Part shown: piece after piece, positions 21,027 through 23,929 of the stretch | Numbering within the stretch: position 1 is the stretch's first letter | How the letters are laid out: each line of letters begins with the position of its first letter | Source of the DNA: a virus | Strand: one strand, 5' to 3' | Virus record (IMG/VR): IMGVR_UViG_3300033388_001272 | Span: 1 to 23,929 of that record | DNA: 23,929 nt | Position numbers and translations under genes: made by a program | Notes under the pieces: model-generated | Database searches by the model: none | What the model saw: only the letters and a program-made list of their open reading frames with translations | What the model was told of the DNA's origin: nothing

Positions 21027-21290
21027 ATGCCAGAACAAACAGAAACCAAACAACAAGAAGACCAAACCCCGGCCCTGATGGAAAAAATGTTCGATGTCGA
21101 ATCATCATATATAAGCAAGATAGGCCATTCAGACGAACACCAAACCCTAGCTGTGGAGTTCAGCAACGGAAAGTCTTTTTATTATCCTGAGTTTTCAGCG
21201 GAAGATTTTGCAAAATTTCGCTTTGCTGATTCGGTTGGAAAACATTTCCATTTACATATCAAGAATCAATTTGATTGCAAAGCCTGTTGA
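21027..21290 (+). CDS. KTSC-domain protein
   Basis: An 87-aa protein starting MPEQTETKQQEDQTPALMEK. The core 'FDVESSYISKIGHSDEHQTL', 'VEFSNGKSFYYPEFS' and 'ADSVGKHFHLHIKNQF' match the KTSC domain, named for a Lys-tRNA synthetase C-terminal-like fold. The start is the ATG at 21027-21029, with GAGGA five bases before it. The ATG follows the preceding stop by one base. KTSC proteins are common in phages beside recombination genes, with no proven role. Confidence 0.85.
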   Translation: MPEQTETKQQEDQTPALMEKMFDVESSYISKIGHSDEHQTLAVEFSNGKSFYYPEFSAEDFAKFRFADSVGKHFHLHIKNQFDCKAC

Positions 21291-21353
21291 ATAATTAAAT
21301 AAGGGGGTACGCCTATGTATTAAACCGTTCACATTTGGAATCTTGAAAAGCGA

Positions 21354-21382
21354 CCCGCCTCAGACTGTCTGGGGCGGGTTTT
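21354..21382 (+). terminator. Probable intrinsic terminator, rightward
   Basis: CCCGCCTCAGA (21354-21364) pairs with TCTGGGGCGGG (21368-21378) through a 3-base loop, with one GU pair, then TTTT (21379-21382). The T-run is short, so partial read-through to the next genes is likely. Confidence 0.65.
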
Positions 21383-21420
21383 CGAGGTAAGAGGCTAAGA
21401 CAATTTTAAAAAGGGGAAAC

Positions 21421-21570
21421 ATGCCAAAACCAACAATGAGCAAAACAAACAGGCTTTCAGGTTGCAAAGCATATCCCAATAGCGGGGACCCACCAGGGCC
21501 AACTTTGAAGTGGTGCAAGATTGCTCAGGGTGATTGGTGTGGTAATTGCCTCAATAGGAGATTGGTTTAA
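21421..21570 (+). CDS. Small Cys-rich protein (49 aa)
   Basis: Starts MPKPTMSKTNRLSGCKAYPN, with AAAGGGG a few bases before the ATG. Four Cys (C15, C32, C40, C43) with 'WCKIAQGDWCGNC' look like a zinc knuckle or small disulphide fold. It stops two bases before the DUF1367 gene, whose Shine-Dalgarno sequence (AGGAG) lies within it. It is short enough to be missed by length filters. Confidence 0.65.
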   Translation: MPKPTMSKTNRLSGCKAYPNSGDPPGPTLKWCKIAQGDWCGNCLNRRLV

Positions 21571-21572
21571 TC

Positions 21573-22043
21573 ATGAAACGAACATTCATAAAACAATTCG
21601 ATTGCCTATTGCCCTGCGATCCTCCAACGGTTGCGGCTTTCAAGAAAATGAAAAATGGTTCTATCCTTGAATCAGATTTTAAGAAAAAGAATCATTACGA
21701 ATTCCACAAAAAACTATTGATGTTATTTGTGTCTGCTTTTGAATATTGGGAACCTGGGGAAATAAGCACAGAATATGGCAGGCCAGAAAAGAATTTTGAC
21801 CACTTCAGAAAAGAAATAACCAAGATGGCTGGATTTTATTATGTGGTTTATGGGATTGATGGCTCATTCACCATAGAGGCCAAGTCAATATCCTTTGCAA
21901 ACATGGACAACGACGAACGTGAACAGGTTTACCAAAAGGTTTTGACTGTGATTTGTGAAAAGATATTTCCTCAGTTTAAAGATTTTGAGGTTGAGGGTAT
22001 GGCTCAAAAGTATTGGGATGAATTCCTCGGGGGATTTGCGTGA
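21573..22043 (+). CDS. DUF1367 phage protein
   Basis: A 156-aa protein. 'YEFHKKLLMLFVSAFEYWEP', then 'NFDHFRKEITKMAGFYYVVY' and 'EAKSISFANMDNDEREQVYQKV' are the DUF1367 signature in order. DUF1367 genes cluster with phage recombination or Holliday-junction genes, as here with HNH and DUF1064 neighbours. The exact role is not known. AGGAG lies 14 bases before the ATG. The TGA is followed at once by the HNH gene (ATG one base later). Confidence 0.87.
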   Translation: MKRTFIKQFDCLLPCDPPTVAAFKKMKNGSILESDFKKKNHYEFHKKLLMLFVSAFEYWEPGEISTEYGRPEKNFDHFRKEITKMAGFYYVVYGIDGSFTIEAKSISFANMDNDEREQVYQKVLTVICEKIFPQFKDFEVEGMAQKYWDEFLGGFA

Positions 22044-22044
22044 T

Positions 22045-22299
22045 ATGAAAAGCAACTTCAAGAAACAGAAAATCAGGCTTAAGGGCAAAAAGCTTTCCAC
22101 CTTAATAAAGGCTGTTCTTGAGCGTGATGGCCATACTTGCCAGGATAAGAACAGAGAAACTTGCCCAGGCACATATCCGCTTGATTCTCCGCACCACATT
22201 ATTTTTAAGTCGCAGGGCGGAGAAGACACTATGGAGAACTTAGTTACTTTGTGTGGACATTGCCATGGCCTCCGACATGGATTAAATATTGTTAGGTAA
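22045..22299 (+). CDS. HNH endonuclease (84 aa)
   Basis: The compact HNH core is complete. 'VLERDGHTCQ' precedes the HH pair (50-51; SPHHIIFKSQGGEDTMENLV), Asn65, and CGHCH with His74 (71-74). A Cys pair in the region (ETC, CGHC) may bind zinc. The start MKSNFKKQKIRLKG at 22045 lies one base after the preceding stop and fits a minimal domain. It may cut branched DNA during recombination or packaging, as judged from its neighbours. Confidence 0.87.
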   Translation: MKSNFKKQKIRLKGKKLSTLIKAVLERDGHTCQDKNRETCPGTYPLDSPHHIIFKSQGGEDTMENLVTLCGHCHGLRHGLNIVR

Positions 22300-22301
22300 T
22301 T

Positions 22302-22625
22302 ATGAATAAATTCAACGCTAAAAGAATAAAATATGATTCAATATTTTTTGATTCTATTAAAGAATGTAATCGCTACCAAGAATTAAAACTACTTGAACGC
22401 TGTAAAAAGATCCATAGCCTTGAGCTACACCCAAGGTACGACATTATGGTCAAAGATGTTTATATTGCGTTCTACAAGGCAGATTTCAGGTATTTTGATG
22501 TCGATGACGATTGCTGGAAGGTAGAAGATGTTAAAGGGCTAAAGAAAGGAGCTGCTTATCAGCTATTCAAACTTAAGAAAAAGCTTGTTGAGGCAATTTA
22601 TGGTATTGAGATAATTGAGACTTAA
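22302..22625 (+). CDS. DUF1064 nuclease-like protein
   Basis: A 107-aa protein. 'FNAKRIKYDSIFFDSIKECN', 'RYQELKLLERCKKIHSLELH' and 'YKADFRYFDVDDDCWKVEDV' are the DUF1064 motifs. They include the FDS.KE and (A)DF..E-DVKG residues of the restriction-endonuclease-like/T7-endonuclease-I-like fold. Likely substrate is branched DNA. It is the last gene of the rightward operon. Its TAA (22623-22625) overlaps the TAA of the convergent endolysin. Confidence 0.87.
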   Translation: MNKFNAKRIKYDSIFFDSIKECNRYQELKLLERCKKIHSLELHPRYDIMVKDVYIAFYKADFRYFDVDDDCWKVEDVKGLKKGAAYQLFKLKKKLVEAIYGIEIIET

Positions 22626-22990
22626 TAACTCCAAATACACGGGCGTGGCCTTTCTATTGTATTCAGGCAATCATCCAAGTGAATGAATCTTTTATTTCCT
22701 TTTTGCTTCACACCTATACCGGTGAAACCTAATAGCATTGCTTTCTGTACTACAATATACGCCTGCCTACGACTGACCATGACATCACTTGCACAATCGC
22801 CATGTGGCCCGGTCGGGTTTGTTGGGTGGTCAGGGCACCTATACCCGCTTGTCATGTTAAGAACAAACCCACACAAACGCCGTAATATATCCATGCGCCG
22901 TAAATGTTCGTCGCTCATTCCCTGCTTTCGGTTACAATCCCCGCATCTACATCCGGTTTCTTTTTTGGTAAAATATGTTGACTGATACAT
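22622..22990 (-). CDS. M15-family peptidase endolysin
   Basis: A 122-aa protein starting MYQSTYFTKKETGCRCGDCN. Zinc-ligand motifs are GPHGDCASD (H63 and D69) and FIHLDD (H104), with 'MTSGYRCPDHP' in between as in M15A L-alanyl-D-glutamate/D-Ala-D-Ala peptidases. It should cleave peptidoglycan peptides at lysis. I chose the ATG at 22988-22990, 5 bases after the stop of the upstream gene. A longer frame from 23056 would overlap that gene for 60 bases and add no domain. Extra Cys residues near the N-terminus are unusual. Confidence 0.87.
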   Translation of the reverse strand: MYQSTYFTKKETGCRCGDCNRKQGMSDEHLRRMDILRRLCGFVLNMTSGYRCPDHPTNPTGPHGDCASDVMVSRRQAYIVVQKAMLLGFTGIGVKQKGNKRFIHLDDCLNTIERPRPCIWSY

Positions 22991-22995
22991 GGGCG

Positions 22996-23409
22996 TTACC
23001 ACATCCCATTTGCCCTTGCTTTCTGCCCACCAAATAACCATGTTGCTGGTCGCCACAAAATAGCCCTTAAGCCTCTGAATGGTCTTTTAATGGGGTTTTC
23101 TTTCCATTCGTTAAATAGTACAGTTGATATGACTCTTGACGCTTGCCAGTTATTACACGGCGTTCCATCAGCCCACTTACCTGTATTGCATAACTGATCG
23201 TGAAACCACCAAGATTCTGAGTTAATATCCATGGCCCCTGTGGCACCATCAGACAGCATACCGCATTTACATTTAACCCATTTTTTATATTTAATACTGT
23301 AAAACGATATATCTTCAAGCAGAATATACTTATAGCCTTTGCCTGGATACAGCTTGTTTACTGTCGACCTTTCGGCGGCGTTTAGCTTTCGGTAGAAGCT
23401 TGCTTTCAT
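22996..23409 (-). CDS. DUF1353-like phage protein in the lysis block
   Basis: A 137-aa protein. 'CKCGMLSDGATGAMDINSES' followed by 'WWFHDQLC' matches the DUF1353 pattern (SDGAT ... HD..Y), where the Asp/His residues are conserved. 'RPATWLFGG' near the end is an amphipathic segment. It overlaps the holin/spanin-like gene by the ATGA junction at 23406-23409. Often found beside phage lysis genes. Activity unknown. Confidence 0.72.
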   Translation of the reverse strand: MKASFYRKLNAAERSTVNKLYPGKGYKYILLEDISFYSIKYKKWVKCKCGMLSDGATGAMDINSESWWFHDQLCNTGKWADGTPCNNWQASRVISTVLFNEWKENPIKRPFRGLRAILWRPATWLFGGQKARANGMW

Positions 23410-23726
23410 TGTCTTAACCTACAGTTCTGTATGTGAATTGATAATTCTTTAGTTGCTACGGCGAAACCCTCCAACGCTTTTGAGTTTTCCTTGACAACGC
23501 TTATAACGCCATCATGCTGCTCTTTTAAAGTATTAAACCAATCGTTTCTGTCGTCTCCGTGAGACTTATGCAAAGCTTGGAAATCTGCCCGACATTCGCC
23601 CCGGTCTTTTTCATTTTTCCGTATTAGGTACAGAATGCCACCAACCAACACAATCAACCCGAAGGCACCAAGACCGTACATTTTTATTAACTCTGAAACG
23701 AAATCAATTAGTGATTTTGATGGCAT
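23406..23726 (-). CDS. Single-span membrane protein, holin- or inner-spanin-like
   Basis: A 106-aa protein. An N-terminal membrane helix (about 15-36; MYGLGAFGLIVLVGGILYLI) is followed by 'RKNEKDRGECRADFQALHKS' and a long charged helical tail. This fits a BhlA/holin-like protein or an inner-membrane spanin. The lysis context (endolysin two genes downstream) supports either. No separate outer spanin overlaps it. The ATGA junction couples it to the DUF1353 gene. Confidence 0.65.
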   Translation of the reverse strand: MPSKSLIDFVSELIKMYGLGAFGLIVLVGGILYLIRKNEKDRGECRADFQALHKSHGDDRNDWFNTLKEQHDGVISVVKENSKALEGFAVATKELSIHIQNCRLRQ

Positions 23727-23735
23727 TGTATTCCT

Positions 23736-23929
23736 TTAGTATAGTTCTTGCCACACAGCGGCTGACCCAGCCCCTGTGTTCACATCAACCACATAGTAAT
23801 GGCCTGCTGGTACTTCAAAATATATTCCTGCATATTCGCTAACGTTTGCAACGTAATTCAAAAATGCTCTTATAACTGTCACTGTGGAGGTGTCGCTAGT
23901 CATAAAAAAAAAAAAAAATGGTGCTGTAT
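23736..23929 (-). CDS. Tail-fibre-like protein, C-terminal part (truncated by the window)
   Basis: Read leftward, the frame is open from the right edge to a TAA at 23736-23738 and encodes the last 64 residues. It contains TAPFFFFFMTSDTSTVTVIR followed by alternating beta-strands (YAGIYFEVPAGHYYVVDVNT) and ends AVWQELY. Ending in a short beta-strand with Trp just before the stop is common in phage tail-fibre and adhesin tips. Five consecutive Phe come from a run of 15 T (complement of 23904-23918). An ATG after the run (23901-23903) is unlikely to be the true start. Position before the lysis genes fits. Confidence 0.6.
   Translation of the reverse strand, partial: TAPFFFFFMTSDTSTVTVIRAFLNYVANVSEYAGIYFEVPAGHYYVVDVNTGAGSAAVWQELY

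Overview
This window is most of a tailed double-stranded DNA phage or prophage with P22/podovirus-like head genes. It is AT-rich, gene-dense and full of translationally coupled genes. The evidence is a terminase small/large subunit pair, a P22-type portal, a scaffold, a DUF4043/N4-gp56-type coat protein, and gp4- and gp10-like tail-machine proteins, in the order seen in P22 relatives. A recombination operon and a lysis block are also present. A lipoprotein, a signal-peptide protein and integron attC sites point to a Gram-negative host, probably a proteobacterium. The species cannot be named from the sequence.

Layout, from the divergent control region at 16125-16275. The leftward operon begins with a 44-aa ribbon-helix-helix regulator. 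DUF2786, ASCH-domain, zinc-ribbon and unknown small proteins follow. Positions 13395-14283 hold an array of three integron-type attC sites separating unknown small genes, with a PAPS-reductase-like gene next to it. Then come a 400-bp gene-poor leader, a DUF4373 replication-like protein, the two terminase subunits and the portal. Next is an accessory group (7207-5776): a membrane peptide, an unknown protein, a gp49/66-Tad2 fusion, a lipoprotein and a Tad2 gene broken by one in-frame TGA. It ends at a strong terminator. After it come scaffold, coat, a secreted or decoration-like protein, gp4, gp10, a small unknown gene and the N-terminal part of a radical SAM enzyme that runs off the left edge.

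The rightward operon (16357-22625) encodes a small membrane protein, an SbcC/RecN-like ATPase, a free-standing HNH-type protein, RecT, a metallo-beta-lactamase-fold protein and a KTSC protein. After a terminator it continues with a small Cys-rich protein, DUF1367, an HNH nuclease and a DUF1064 nuclease-like protein. It meets head-on a leftward block (23929-22622) holding the end of a tail-fibre-like protein, a holin/spanin-like membrane protein, a DUF1353-like protein and an M15 peptidase endolysin. The two blocks share overlapping stop codons.

The most notable content is the phage-borne attC array with no integrase in view. All its genes run opposite to the usual cassette polarity. The second is a pair of Tad2 (anti-Thoeris) domains, one fused to another phage domain and one interrupted at its conserved glycine codon.
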